Positions 51,957 through 61,603 of a stretch of 64,000 bases of DNA are shown in pieces. The stretch lies in assembly GCF_030464885.1 (NCBI RefSeq), contig NZ_JALPRJ010000023.1:1-64000 (forward strand), written 5' to 3'. The position numbers and the translations under genes are program-made. Source of the DNA: Caballeronia sp. SEWSISQ10-4 2 (GTDB taxonomy: Bacteria > Pseudomonadota > Gammaproteobacteria > Burkholderiales > Burkholderiaceae). Numbering within the stretch: position 1 is the stretch's first letter; the number at the start of each line of letters is the position of its first letter. Below the pieces are notes generated by a model. The model did no database searches. It was not told where the DNA came from and saw only the letters and a list, made by a program, of their open reading frames with translations.

Positions 51957-52622
51957 TCAACTGCCAGGCGCACGGAAGTCGCTATTGGGCCACACTCCCA
52001 TGACAGAGGGAGCCTCCAGTTCCGCCACCGTGCACTCGCGTGCGAGAAAACGGCCATGCGCCATTCGCCGCTCGACTTTCTCGATGTAGTCATCGCCGAC
52101 TACCATGGGGACGTAGTTCAGGTTTGGAGCAATTTTGTCAGGCCAGCCGCCAGTCACTGCCCCGAGACGTTCCGGCTCATTCCACGCGACTGCCAATGTG
52201 GACCATAAAGTTGCATCAAGAATCTCACCCGTTGGCAGGGTCCACCATGCGTGCATGTTGACGCCCGATTTCCCGCCGATATCCCGGGCATCGAAGCCTC
52301 GGCAATACCATCTTTCCAGATCGTCGAAGCTGGGGTCGAAGAACGCAAGCGTGGGTTTGCGAACCTGTCCGATCGTTAGCAGGACCCGCACACCCAGGAC
52401 TTCCTCCACAACGGGCCGAAGCGCGTGACTCCACTTGATGCATTGTCCAGCGGCTTTGATGAATGACCGGATGCCGATATGCTGAAAAGCGATCTGTATC
52501 TTCTCGCCGAGTTCTGGCGTAAAGAGGCTGCTATGCTGCAACGCAAGCCGCTCAAACGACGCCTCGAGTTTTGCGGTGAAAGCGTATGCTGAGTCCAGTT
52601 CCTGACTATAGTTTTTTTTCAT
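51957..52622 (-). CDS. Protein of unknown function with possible Cys-His-Asp triad
   Basis: The 221-residue protein has no signal peptide. The order and spacing of Cys61 (KAAGQCIKWSHALRPVV), His124 (GVNMHAWWTLPTGEILDAT) and Asp136 match the pattern of transglutaminase-like or papain-like folds, where Cys lies at the start of a helix and His/Asp on following strands. This is an inference from motif geometry only; no family was recognised. It is convergent with the transposase-derived gene. Confidence 0.65.
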   Translation of the reverse strand: MKKNYSQELDSAYAFTAKLEASFERLALQHSSLFTPELGEKIQIAFQHIGIRSFIKAAGQCIKWSHALRPVVEEVLGVRVLLTIGQVRKPTLAFFDPSFDDLERWYCRGFDARDIGGKSGVNMHAWWTLPTGEILDATLWSTLAVAWNEPERLGAVTGGWPDKIAPNLNYVPMVVGDDYIEKVERRMAHGRFLARECTVAELEAPSVMGVWPNSDFRAPGS

Positions 52623-52883
52623 TGCATCCAGGCGAGTCGTATGGGCTTGAACGTTTGTCCAGTGCTGTGCGTCCAGACAATTTAACGACCGGCATTCCTG
52701 CTTTCTTTAGTGATGCCTGGACATTGGCGTTCCAGAGAAAGCGGCGTGATGTAGAGGGGTTGAGAATTTTCTGGAAACAGCTTTCGAGTGGGCTCAAGTG
52801 CAATGCAGGCCGAGTCGTGTGAGACCTTCCATGCAGTGATTGCTTCCGAATGAAGCAATACTGCGCCAGGAGAGGCGTACCAG

Positions 52884-53939
52884 ATGGGGAGCGAGGAGAG
52901 CGAAGTGAAATTATCAAGGCGGTGGAGTGCGGCGTTGCAACCTGTCGAGGTTTGCAACGCGCGGGGAGCGCATGTCCGGAGCCATAGGAAACCCACCCTG
53001 CGCAAGGCGCTGGTGTTTGCCGCATTGTTTGCCGTACTCGCCGGGGTGGCCCCGATGGCTTCGGCGACCAAGGTCGGGGTTGTACTGGCTGGCTCGGTGC
53101 AAGTTTTCTGGCAGACGATGACCAAGGGTATCCAGCGTGCAGCGCTCGACCTGCATGTCGACCTGGTCATGCGCAATCCTTCTGACGGCGCCTCGCTCGG
53201 CACGGAACGCAATGTCCAGTTGCGAATGATCGACTACATGGTGCAGAGCGGGGTCGCTGGCATCGTATTGGCGCCCGAACCGCTGGAGGGCGTAGCGACT
53301 CCGGTTTCAATTACGGTTCCTACCGTGCTGATAGACCGGAGCAGTACCGACTACAAGGCCATCTCCACTGTCGCCACCGACAATTTCGCAGCGGGCAGAA
53401 CTGCGGCTCTCAGCCTTGCACCGGTTTTACGCAAGGGCGCCAAGATTGCGGTGTTGCGGCTCTCACCGGACATCAGTTCCACGACCGAGCGTGAAAACGG
53501 GTTTCTGGCTGTGGCGCGAGAGTTGGGCTGGGAGGTGGTTGTCGAAGCTTATGTCGGCTACCGGTTCCACGAGACTCAGGAAGGGGTTCTCAAGGCCTTG
53601 AATGGCTATGCAGGCCACCTCGATGCGGTCTTCGCGCCTAACGAGACGACGGCCGATGGCGCTTTGCGGGTCGTCGAGGCCATGCCAGCCGGCGGTCGCC
53701 CGCGTCTGGTCGTCTTCGACTGGCGGCCGGAGTTCCTGGATGCGCTAAAACGCGGCGTTGTATACGCCGACGTCGTGCAGGATCCTTACCGCATGGGTTA
53801 TCTGGCGCTCGAAACATTGGTCGCGGACTTGCAAGGCCATTCATCCCGGCCAAGGGTATTCGTCGATGTGGTGACGGTGACTCGGGCCAACATGAACGAT
53901 CGCGCGATCCGGGCGGTGCTGGAGCAGTACGCGCAGTAG
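52884..53939 (+). CDS. Periplasmic sugar-binding protein (ABC-type, LacI-like fold), copy 1
   Basis: The 351-residue product has a type I periplasmic-binding fold: TKVGVVLAGSVQVFWQTMTK, MVQSGVAGIVLAPEPLEGV, TDNFAAGRTAALSLAPVL, SSTTERENGFLAVARELGW and VYADVVQDPYRMGYLALETL. A long basic leader precedes the signal peptide (ALVFAALFAVLAGVAPMASA). The start is uncertain: ATG 52884 follows GGAGAGG and GTG 52905 follows GAGGAGAG. No ABC permease or ATPase gene adjoins it. The next gene is a hybrid histidine kinase, and a close paralogue lies beyond it. Confidence 0.85.
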   Translation: MGSEESEVKLSRRWSAALQPVEVCNARGAHVRSHRKPTLRKALVFAALFAVLAGVAPMASATKVGVVLAGSVQVFWQTMTKGIQRAALDLHVDLVMRNPSDGASLGTERNVQLRMIDYMVQSGVAGIVLAPEPLEGVATPVSITVPTVLIDRSSTDYKAISTVATDNFAAGRTAALSLAPVLRKGAKIAVLRLSPDISSTTERENGFLAVARELGWEVVVEAYVGYRFHETQEGVLKALNGYAGHLDAVFAPNETTADGALRVVEAMPAGGRPRLVVFDWRPEFLDALKRGVVYADVVQDPYRMGYLALETLVADLQGHSSRPRVFVDVVTVTRANMNDRAIRAVLEQYAQ

Positions 53940-54201
53940 CGGCGCCGGAGTCGTTGCTCGCGAGGTAGCTTCGAATTGCCGGGGCGGTCGTGCTTGATCT
54001 GCATCCGAGCGCACGCGGCACGACCAATGCACATGCGAGTCCCGGCTTGAAACTGACGTGGTGTCCGACAACACGTGCAGCTTCTCTGGCTCCCTAAGCA
54101 TTTATTTCACTTTCCACGCCGGATGTCTCGTGCTGCAATTCGGCCAGAGCGATAACCCGTAGCGGCGGGATAGAAGTTAAAGTCATGATGAGCGCTTCCC
54201 A

Positions 54202-57111
54202 ATGGACACGACCTTGCAAGCTACCCAAACCGGCTCGTTGTCGAAACCGTTCCGCGCGCCGAGAGGCGGTATTGCAGTCGCCTTGCTCGCCCGTGTGCTG
54301 CTGTTCAGTACCATAGTGACACTGGTAGTGACTACCGTTCAGCTCGTACTAAGCTACGAGGCCGAAGTCTCCCGGCTGCAGAGCCGTTTCAACGAAATTG
54401 AAGAAGGCTACGGGCGCGGCCTGGGCAATGCGTTGTGGGCTCTTGACAGCAAACAGCTTGAGGGCCAGCTTGACGGAATGCTGCGCCTGCCTCTGATCCG
54501 GTACGTCGAAGTCCGCGAAACTGATACCACGCACCCGTTGACGATTTCTCGCGGCTCCGTGCAGGCGGAAAACATGGTCGTCAGGGAGTTTCCGGTTTAC
54601 TGCTGCGACAGGGATGCGCACCAAATCGGCGTCCTGCATCTTGAGGCCAGCCTGACGGACATTTATCGGGATCTGCTGCGTGAGGCCTTCGTGATCCTGG
54701 TGAGTAACGCGATGAAGACGTTTTTAGTCGCGCTGTTCATCTTGTTCATGGTTCACCGGCTCGCGACGCGCCATCTCGTCGATATCGCCACGGCGCTACG
54801 CGTGCGCAAACCGTGCGGCGCCCCGGCGCCGCTGCTGCTGCTGCGCCGTCCCCGGCGGAAACTGGACGAGCTCGATCAGCTGGTCGACGCGATCAACATG
54901 ATGGTCGGGCGACTCGAGCGTGATGCTAGCGAGCTCGGCAGCGCGAACGCCCAGATGGCCGCGATCCTCGACAACATCCCGGATCTCGCGTGGGTTAAAG
55001 ACACCGATGGCCGTTATGTAGCAGTCAACCGCGCCCTAGCACGCGCGCTGGGCTACGACGAACCGGCGGGAATAATCGGTAAGACTGATTTCGATGTGCA
55101 CCCCCCTGAATATGCACGGGCCTACCGCGCTGACGATGCAGAGGTGATGGCCTCGGGGCGGCGCAAACGGCTTGAAGAGCATCATGCGGAAGCAAGCGGT
55201 CGCCGCACATGGGTGGAGACGATCAAGACGCCGTTCGGTGACGGACGCGGGCAACAGGCAGGTACGGTCGGCATTGCCCGCGACGTTACCGAACGCAGGA
55301 AGATGGAGGAGGAGTTGCGGCGCAGCGAAGCGCTGCAATCGGAAGGGCAGCGGTTGAGCCACACGGGAAGCTGGTCCTGGCACATCCCGTCCGGCACCAT
55401 TGTCTGGTCCGACGAGCATTTCCGTATTTTTGGCTTTACGCCGGGGGAGGTCGAACCCAGTCTTGAGCTGGTCGTCAACTGCATTCATCCGGACGATCGG
55501 CCGACGATGCAAGCCTCGATTGCGGACGCAATGCAGGAGCCGCGCAGCATCGAACACGAGTTTCGAGTGATTTTGCCGGACGGGTCGATCCGTTATATCT
55601 CCACCGTCGCGCGCACCGTGCCCGATCAGTCGGGCGCGATCAGCGAGTTGATTGGCGTTGCCGTCGACGTGACCGAGCGCAGACAAGCGGAAGCCGAGCG
55701 AGAGGCACGGCACGCCGCGGAAACCGCCAATCGCGCAAAAAGCGAATTCCTGGCAATGATCAGTCATGAACTTCGCACGCCGCTGAACGGCATCCTGGGC
55801 TACACGCAGATCCTGCTGCGCGATAAGGCGCTGGGGGGGAAGTATCGCGACAATATCAATGTGATCCAGCAGAGCGGTCTGCAACTGCTGACCCTGATCA
55901 ACGACGTGCTGGAATTTTCGAAGATAGAAGCGGGTAAATTGGAGCTCAGCCTGAGCGACATCAACCTGGTCGATTTCCTGCGCTCGATCGAAGAGATCAT
56001 CCGTGTCAGAGCCGAACAGAAAGGTTTGGACTTCGTATGCAACGTGACCGCTGACTCGCCACGCGGAATCCGCGCCGACGCCAATCGACTCTGCCAGGTG
56101 TTGCTCAACTTGCTTGCGAATGCGGTGAAGTTCACCGACCAGGGCCACGTGATATTCAACGTCGCGCTGCACGCTGGCAGCGACGGTTCGGCGCGTGTGC
56201 GTTTCGAGGTGCGCGATACAGGCATTGGTATTGACGACGAACACCAGGCATTGTTGTTCCGTCCTTTCGAGCAGTTTGGCGAAGAGAGCCGCCGCATTGG
56301 CGGCACGGGCCTGGGGCTCGCGATCAGTCAGCAGTTCGTCAAACTGATGGGGGGGGAGATTCGTGTCGAGAGCCGCGTGAATGAAGGAAGTACATTCTGG
56401 TTCGAGCTGCAGTTGCCGGCCGCGAGCGGCGAGATTGGCCGACGGCAGCCAACAGCCATCGCAACGGGCTACAGCGGGCCGCGCAAAAAGGTCCTGGTCG
56501 TCGACGACGTTCCGGTCAATCGTGCAGTCGCAGTCGAGATGTTGGCGTCGCTGGGCTTCGAAACGTTCGAGGCTGAAGACGGCCGTTCAGGAATTGAGGA
56601 AGCCGAACGATTGCATCCGGATGTGATTCTCATGGATATCTTCATGCCCGGGCTAAACGGCCAGGACAGCATCCGGGAGCTGCGTGCAAAAGCGGGCAGC
56701 CTGAGCAAGGTGCCGGTTATCGCAACGTCGGCCAGCGCGGCCAGCAGCGACAAGCTCCGCAGCATGACAGCCGGTGCTGACGCTTTCCTGAGCAAGCCGA
56801 TTGAACAGAACCAGTTGCTTGAGCAGATCGCGACATTGTTGAAGCTTGAATGGACGTATCAGCCCGATGCCACACGCGCTACGGACGATTGTACGGATGG
56901 ACCCATCGTCGTTCCTTCCGGGCCGGAAATGGAGGCGCTCCACTATCTGGCACGAATGGGCGATATGCGCGAAATCCAGTTGTGGGCGCACCGGGTCGGT
57001 GAACTCGACGAGCGATATCGGCCATTCGCGCGTCAGTTGAGTCAACTGGCCCAGCGCTACCAGTCGCAGGACATCCTGCGGCTGGTAGCGAGGTATGTGG
57101 GTACGTCGTGA
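54202..57111 (+). CDS. Membrane hybrid sensor histidine kinase (PAS-PAS-HisKA-HATPase-REC)
   Basis: The 969-residue protein has two membrane helices (about 25-50 and 160-185) bracketing a periplasmic domain of about 110 residues. Two PAS domains follow (about 245-370 and 380-500), then HisKA with His522 (ISHELRTPLNGILGYTQ), HATPase (LLNLLANAVKFTDQG, DTGIGI, GGTGLGLAIS), a receiver with Asp812 (VILMDIFMPGLNG) and a helical tail. It autophosphorylates and passes phosphate within the chain. A cognate DNA-binding regulator is not adjacent. Two sugar-binding protein genes flank it, which suggests they deliver ligand to its periplasmic domain. Confidence 0.93.
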   Translation: MDTTLQATQTGSLSKPFRAPRGGIAVALLARVLLFSTIVTLVVTTVQLVLSYEAEVSRLQSRFNEIEEGYGRGLGNALWALDSKQLEGQLDGMLRLPLIRYVEVRETDTTHPLTISRGSVQAENMVVREFPVYCCDRDAHQIGVLHLEASLTDIYRDLLREAFVILVSNAMKTFLVALFILFMVHRLATRHLVDIATALRVRKPCGAPAPLLLLRRPRRKLDELDQLVDAINMMVGRLERDASELGSANAQMAAILDNIPDLAWVKDTDGRYVAVNRALARALGYDEPAGIIGKTDFDVHPPEYARAYRADDAEVMASGRRKRLEEHHAEASGRRTWVETIKTPFGDGRGQQAGTVGIARDVTERRKMEEELRRSEALQSEGQRLSHTGSWSWHIPSGTIVWSDEHFRIFGFTPGEVEPSLELVVNCIHPDDRPTMQASIADAMQEPRSIEHEFRVILPDGSIRYISTVARTVPDQSGAISELIGVAVDVTERRQAEAEREARHAAETANRAKSEFLAMISHELRTPLNGILGYTQILLRDKALGGKYRDNINVIQQSGLQLLTLINDVLEFSKIEAGKLELSLSDINLVDFLRSIEEIIRVRAEQKGLDFVCNVTADSPRGIRADANRLCQVLLNLLANAVKFTDQGHVIFNVALHAGSDGSARVRFEVRDTGIGIDDEHQALLFRPFEQFGEESRRIGGTGLGLAISQQFVKLMGGEIRVESRVNEGSTFWFELQLPAASGEIGRRQPTAIATGYSGPRKKVLVVDDVPVNRAVAVEMLASLGFETFEAEDGRSGIEEAERLHPDVILMDIFMPGLNGQDSIRELRAKAGSLSKVPVIATSASAASSDKLRSMTAGADAFLSKPIEQNQLLEQIATLLKLEWTYQPDATRATDDCTDGPIVVPSGPEMEALHYLARMGDMREIQLWAHRVGELDERYRPFARQLSQLAQRYQSQDILRLVARYVGTS

Positions 57112-57161
57112 CGTCGCGGGATCACCATGGCGTGATTCAATAATTGACTGGTGAGCCGGCC

Positions 57162-57233
57162 GACATCCGAGCAGCACGCGCCGGGGAACAAGGTCGAGGC
57201 TTTGCGGTAGTCGCGGGAAAAGTGTTTTCATAA
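57162..57233 (+). pseudogene. Relic of an MCP signalling domain
   Basis: The frame reads [20 protein letters not shown] then VFS and stop. This is the hairpin-tip sequence of methyl-accepting chemotaxis proteins ([19 protein letters not shown]). No other part of such a gene is present, so it is a fragment left by deletion between the kinase and the second binding-protein gene. Confidence 0.75.
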
Positions 57234-57248
57234 CGATGGCCAGCACCT

Positions 57249-58190
57249 ATGCGCAAGATTCTTTCACTCTTCCTGCTTTTCGCCGTGTCGACCTGGACCG
57301 TATCGACAGCCGTGGCGACCACAATCGGTGTCGTCCTGCCGGGATCATCGCTGGTCTTCTACCAAACGATGATCAAGGGAATGGAGCGGGCGGCCGACGA
57401 TCAGCATGTCCAGCTCCTGATGCGCAACCCTTCCGACGGGGCTTCGCTCGACACGTCCAATCTCCAGTTGCGCATCATCGACTACCTGGTGCAGCAAGGC
57501 GTAGCCGGCGTTGTATTAGCGCCGGAACCCCTGCAGAGCAACACGCCGATTTCGATCTCTGTCCCGGTGATTCTCGTCGATAGGGACAGCGCCGATTACA
57601 AGGGCATCTCGACCGTTTGTACCGACAATTTCGGCGCAGGCAGAAAGGCTGCGCTCAGCCTTGTGCCCGCCCTGCAAAAGGGCGCCAAGATAGCAGTGCT
57701 GCGTCTCGCGCCAAACATCAGTTCCACGACCGAGCGCGAAAACGGGTTCCTGAACGTCGCACGGGAACAGGGATGGGATGTGGTTGTCGATACTTACGTG
57801 GGGTATCGGCCTCGTGATGCGGAGGGATTGATCACCAAGGCCTTGAACGCCTATCCGGGTCACCTCGATGCCGTTTTCGCGCCGGCTGAACCGGTGGCCT
57901 ACGGCGCCCTGCGGGTCATTGGCGCCAAGGCGACCGGCGATCGCCCGCGCCTGGTCGTATTCGATTGGCGTCCAGAATTCATGGATGGACTCAAGCGTGG
58001 CGTCGTTTATGCTGATGTGCTGCAGGACCCTTACCGCATGGGTTATCTGGCGGTGGAAGCATTGGTTGGAGCCTTGCGGGGCCATCCACCCAGCTCCAAA
58101 GTCAAAGTGTTCGTCGACGTGGTAACGGTGACGCCCAAAAACATGAATGATCCGGCTATCCGTGCGGTGTTGGCAAACTACACCCACTAG
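57249..58190 (+). CDS. Periplasmic sugar-binding protein (ABC-type, LacI-like fold), copy 2
   Basis: The 313-residue protein has a clean signal peptide (MRKILSLFLLFAVSTWTVST, cleaved after AVA) and is a close paralogue of the 52884-53939 product: LLMRNPSDGASLDTS, GVAGVVLAPEPLQ, SSTTERENGFLNVAREQGWD and DVLQDPYRMGYLAVEAL. The two match over the mature domain; copy 1 has a longer leader. No transport genes follow. It was probably duplicated together with its flank, since the fold and order (binding protein, kinase, binding protein) are symmetrical. Confidence 0.88.
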   Translation: MRKILSLFLLFAVSTWTVSTAVATTIGVVLPGSSLVFYQTMIKGMERAADDQHVQLLMRNPSDGASLDTSNLQLRIIDYLVQQGVAGVVLAPEPLQSNTPISISVPVILVDRDSADYKGISTVCTDNFGAGRKAALSLVPALQKGAKIAVLRLAPNISSTTERENGFLNVAREQGWDVVVDTYVGYRPRDAEGLITKALNAYPGHLDAVFAPAEPVAYGALRVIGAKATGDRPRLVVFDWRPEFMDGLKRGVVYADVLQDPYRMGYLAVEALVGALRGHPPSSKVKVFVDVVTVTPKNMNDPAIRAVLANYTH

Positions 58191-58340
58191 CTACCGGCGC
58201 CAGTAATAGGAAGTATCTCGAGCTGCGCAAGATCGTCGGGCACGATTCGCTCCGGTACGGTCTTCAGGAAAACCCCAGTGGTGAATCGCGCGCCCTTTGG
58301 ACCTTGCCGATATAGGCAACGCAGCCTTGGCTGCCATTAG

Positions 58341-58784
58341 CTAGTCCAACGGCACGGTAATGACAGCACGCCCGGCGGCGCGTTTCACAAGTTCCGCATG
58401 CTTGGATGGCTGGTCCCACCACCTTGCCAGTCCACGCCGATTCCGATGACCCAGCACCAGCAGATCCGCGTTGAGTATCTCTGCATACCTGGCCATGCTA
58501 TCAACCACGTTGCCGGCTGCGACATACCCGCGGGCAACCGTTCCGCTCTCTCTCAAATGATCCAGCGCTTCATCCAGGGTCTGCTTTATCGTGCCTTCGA
58601 TTTGTAGGCACGCCACGTCCGATAAGTATCCGAGACTGGAGCCGACAGCGGAACCAATGTCCACTACCGACAGTATATGAACAGTAGCGGTCAACGCATA
58701 CCCCAACCGGGTCACGCGCAGCAGTGCTGATCTTGATTCAGGGGATCCATCGTAGTACATGAGCAGGTTGTAGTGATCGCGCAT
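58341..58784 (-). CDS. Universal stress protein (UspA family)
   Basis: The 147-residue protein starts LLMYYDGSPESRSALLRVTR and ends LLVLGHRNRRGLARWW, then VITVPLD. The first is the beta1-alpha1 start and the second resembles the ATP-binding G-x2-G-x9-G(S/T) loop, here without the usual Ser/Thr. Nucleotide binding is therefore doubtful. The ATG at 58784 follows GAGG; an open frame extends further upstream without support. It acts in the cytoplasm under stress. Confidence 0.85.
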   Translation of the reverse strand: MRDHYNLLMYYDGSPESRSALLRVTRLGYALTATVHILSVVDIGSAVGSSLGYLSDVACLQIEGTIKQTLDEALDHLRESGTVARGYVAAGNVVDSMARYAEILNADLLVLGHRNRRGLARWWDQPSKHAELVKRAAGRAVITVPLD

Positions 58785-58927
58785 GGGAGCCTCAGGTCGT
58801 GCGACGAAGGGAGTTTCGTCGGAGCTGTAACTTCCATAACACCTTGCTTGACGAGGTATTCCAGAAAGCGCAAACGTTTTTTTCGCAAGAACGATTGAGA
58901 CCAGGCCCGCAGCACGGTCAATGCATA

Positions 58928-59172
58928 TCAGGTGGCGGCAAGCACGCGGCGAGCCTCGCGGGCGATTGCCTCGTCCACCATGCGTCCATCGACGGTGCCG
59001 GCCCCTTCCCGGACGGCGTCGACAACGCGCTGCGCCCATGCGATTCGCTCGGCTGAAGGCGTGAACGTTGCATTGATCGACTGGATGTGCGACGGGTGAA
59101 TCGCGGCCTTGGCGTGGATCGACGTGCAAGACATGCCGGCGACCGTCGCGGTCGATTCGACCGGGACCTCCG
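58928..59172 (-). pseudogene. C-terminal fragment of a CoA ester lyase (HpcH/HpaI-CitE family)
   Basis: The leftward frame reads TEVPVESTATVAGMSCTSIH, then AKAAIHPSHIQSINATFTPS, then AWAQRVVDAVREG, DGRMVDEAIAREARRVLAAT. It matches the C-terminal end of citrate-lyase-beta/malyl-CoA-lyase-like enzymes (IHPxQ...FTPS.....A..VV.A........G.M.D......A...L). A TGA ends the match upstream, and the N-terminal barrel strands are missing. Confidence 0.72.
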
Positions 59173-59652
59173 TGCATCAGACTGGCCCGAAGGAATGGCA
59201 GGCGAAGATCGGCAAGATTCCGGTCGTCGCTGGTTGATGGGGCAAGCAGGACGTGACCACAAAAGGCAACCGGCGAACCTCGTTCGTTTCTGGTGTTATC
59301 TGCTTCGCCCCCGCAACCGTTTTGAACCCTCCGAAAAGGCTCCGCGTGGACGCGTTACCGTCCGACTATGTGGCGGAGCGCACGCACTGGCCGGAAAATC
59401 CGCAGCGGCATGCATCGAGCAACCTATCATTCAACGCGAACGTTTTTCATCTCAAGAGTCACAACCGCCTTCGCATGACCGTACAGAAACGTTCGCAGCC
59501 AGTGAGCTTCGGCCAAGTCTTGATGCAGACACTCATTGGGCGAATGTTCTATCTCGACTAAAAGAAAGTGATTGCTGCGACCTCGACTGACGAGCGATCT
59601 CGCTCCTATGTCGAGTTGAGTCAGCCGCTAGATTTGTCTCGGAGGTCAAAAA
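59173..59652. other. Region without recognisable gene
   Basis: About 480 bases beyond the lyase fragment. Short frames on the plus strand (for example 59253-59561) look spurious. The patatin-like gene promoter should lie near its right end. Confidence 0.4.
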
Positions 59653-61494
59653 ATGGCTGAGCAAGACACGCAAAATTCAGAAGCGAGCGCAAATGGTGAT
59701 TCGAGCGCTGAAGAAGCGGTACTCGAAATCGATCCTTATGTCGAACAGGAAGCAGAACCCGAAGCGGGCGTGTTCGAGCTTGGCCTTGTGTTGGCGGGTG
59801 CAATATCGGCAGGGGCATACAGTGCCGGCGTTCTTGACTTTCTCATTGAAGCGCTCGATGCCTGGGAGGACGCCAAGACGGAGAACCAGGCTGTACCGAT
59901 GCACCGGGTGCGGATTCGAGTAATAGCAGGCGCCTCAGCCGGAAGCATGAATGGGGCGATCGCATCGGTGGCTCTCCAGTACGATTTCCCTCACGTTCGG
60001 TCCGAAAAAAGCCCAACGAATCCGTTCTACGATTCATGGGTCAAAAGCATCAACATCAAGGAGTTGCTGGCTGTAAAGGATCTCGCAGGATCATCAGCCG
60101 TGATTCGCTCCGTGCTGGACTCCACTGTGCTTCAGACCATTACGGACAAGGCGCTTGACTATCAAGGTCCCATAAAGCCCCGCCCATACCTTGACGGCCG
60201 GGTCCGGTATATTTTTACGCAAGGTGGCCTGCGGGGAATTCCGTACTATTTAAAGCTGACAGGGAATACGGGCGATGGACTTTCCATGTCTCTCCATAAG
60301 GCTTACCGGAGCTTTTCCATCGGTTATAACGGCAAGCCGGTTCGGCGCAGACCTGACGACTTGCCATTAACCGCAAGCATCCAGCAGTCGAAGTCCACTG
60401 ACCCCGGTTGGCAGTCTTTAGGCAACGCCGCGCTGGGCTCTGGTGCTTTCCCAATCGGGCTTGCACCGAGATTGGAGAAGCGCAATGTGGCCGACTTGAA
60501 CTATCGCTACGTCACGATGCCTGGAGAGAAGCCTATCTGGCTCAAGCCTGCATGGGCCGCACAAATTGGCGCGACACTTCCCACTACGCCCTCACCCTGT
60601 TTCGACGAATTCGTTGTGGATGGCGGCACGATGGATAACGAGCCACTGGACTTCGCCAGAGCCGAGATGGCTGGCACCGCCGCGAGAAATGAGCGTAGCG
60701 GAGATCGAGCCAAGCGAGCCATGATCATGGTCGACCCTTTCCCGGATGCGTTGATTACCGACTTCAACCAACAAAAGACGGGGAGAAGCGGTAATCTCAT
60801 CTCGGCAGGCATGGACCTCTTGGGCGCCTGGAAGAACCAGGCGCGATTCAATCCGGTCGACCTGGCGCTCGCTCTTGACGGCAACGTCTTCAGTCGCTTC
60901 CTGATCGCGCCAAGCAGAAAAACGAGTCCCGATGACAAGAAGGAAGCAAGCAACGGCTACGATCTCGCCAGCGGCGCGCTTGGTGGCTTCAGTGGATTTC
61001 TGGCGGAAAGTTATCGCCACCATGACTATCTCCTGGGGCGCCGAAACTGCCAGCAGTTCCTTTCGAAGCACTTCACGTTGCCCGCTTCGAATCCATTATT
61101 TCCCAACGATCCAGCTTTTCGCCAACAATGGGCGCTGCCTCAGACGGGGAATCAGACAGTGGAAATTCCCATCATTCCCCTTGTTGGCGCAGTTGCGCTC
61201 GATGAGCCCCTGCCGGACTGGCCGACCAAGCCAGTCGACCTTAAGGCGCTGAAATCCCAAGCTGACAAGCGCCTACGAAGCGTGGTGAACGGAGCGCTGG
61301 CGATGGCGGGGATTAGCGGATGGAAACGATGGCTCTCGGGGTTGGGGGTATGGCTTGTCAAATCCGAAGCACTGGATCGTGCGATTGGGCTTGTGCAAAA
61401 GGACTTGCATGAACGCAACCTTCCGACGACGCCGTCCGACCCTTACGTGACCAAGCCCTTGCCAACGGATAACGACCTTTACAGGGGTTCTTGA
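59653..61494 (+). CDS. Patatin-like phospholipase
   Basis: The 613-residue protein has the patatin oxyanion loop ELGLVLAGAISAGAYSAGVL, the nucleophile elbow VIAGASAGSMNGAIAS (GxSxG) and the catalytic Asp in FVVDGGTMDNEPLDFARAEM (DGG). Together these give the Ser-Asp dyad of lipid acyl hydrolases. The N-terminal 40 residues are acidic and low in complexity, and no signal peptide is present, so it is probably cytosolic or exported by another route. A C-terminal region of about 300 residues beyond the patatin core is larger than in most members. GGAGG precedes the ATG. Confidence 0.9.
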   Translation: MAEQDTQNSEASANGDSSAEEAVLEIDPYVEQEAEPEAGVFELGLVLAGAISAGAYSAGVLDFLIEALDAWEDAKTENQAVPMHRVRIRVIAGASAGSMNGAIASVALQYDFPHVRSEKSPTNPFYDSWVKSINIKELLAVKDLAGSSAVIRSVLDSTVLQTITDKALDYQGPIKPRPYLDGRVRYIFTQGGLRGIPYYLKLTGNTGDGLSMSLHKAYRSFSIGYNGKPVRRRPDDLPLTASIQQSKSTDPGWQSLGNAALGSGAFPIGLAPRLEKRNVADLNYRYVTMPGEKPIWLKPAWAAQIGATLPTTPSPCFDEFVVDGGTMDNEPLDFARAEMAGTAARNERSGDRAKRAMIMVDPFPDALITDFNQQKTGRSGNLISAGMDLLGAWKNQARFNPVDLALALDGNVFSRFLIAPSRKTSPDDKKEASNGYDLASGALGGFSGFLAESYRHHDYLLGRRNCQQFLSKHFTLPASNPLFPNDPAFRQQWALPQTGNQTVEIPIIPLVGAVALDEPLPDWPTKPVDLKALKSQADKRLRSVVNGALAMAGISGWKRWLSGLGVWLVKSEALDRAIGLVQKDLHERNLPTTPSDPYVTKPLPTDNDLYRGS

Positions 61495-61603
61495 CTCCGG
61501 CCAGGGCTCAACGCCTCGATCGAATCTGAAGTGCCAGCACGCTTTCGCGCATCGTGATGCAAGGTAGACACGACGGCGTTGACGAATAGCCGGATCTGAA
61601 CCG

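Noticed and set aside
55036..56244. Leftward frame of 402 codons inside the hybrid kinase
   Set aside because: Antisense to well-defined PAS and kinase domains.
59141..59240. Plus-strand peptide VAVDSTGTSVHQTG with a transposase-like look
   Set aside because: The same DNA reads on the minus strand as the CoA-lyase fragment (TATVAGMSC, then IHPSH), which fits much better; the plus reading is its shadow.
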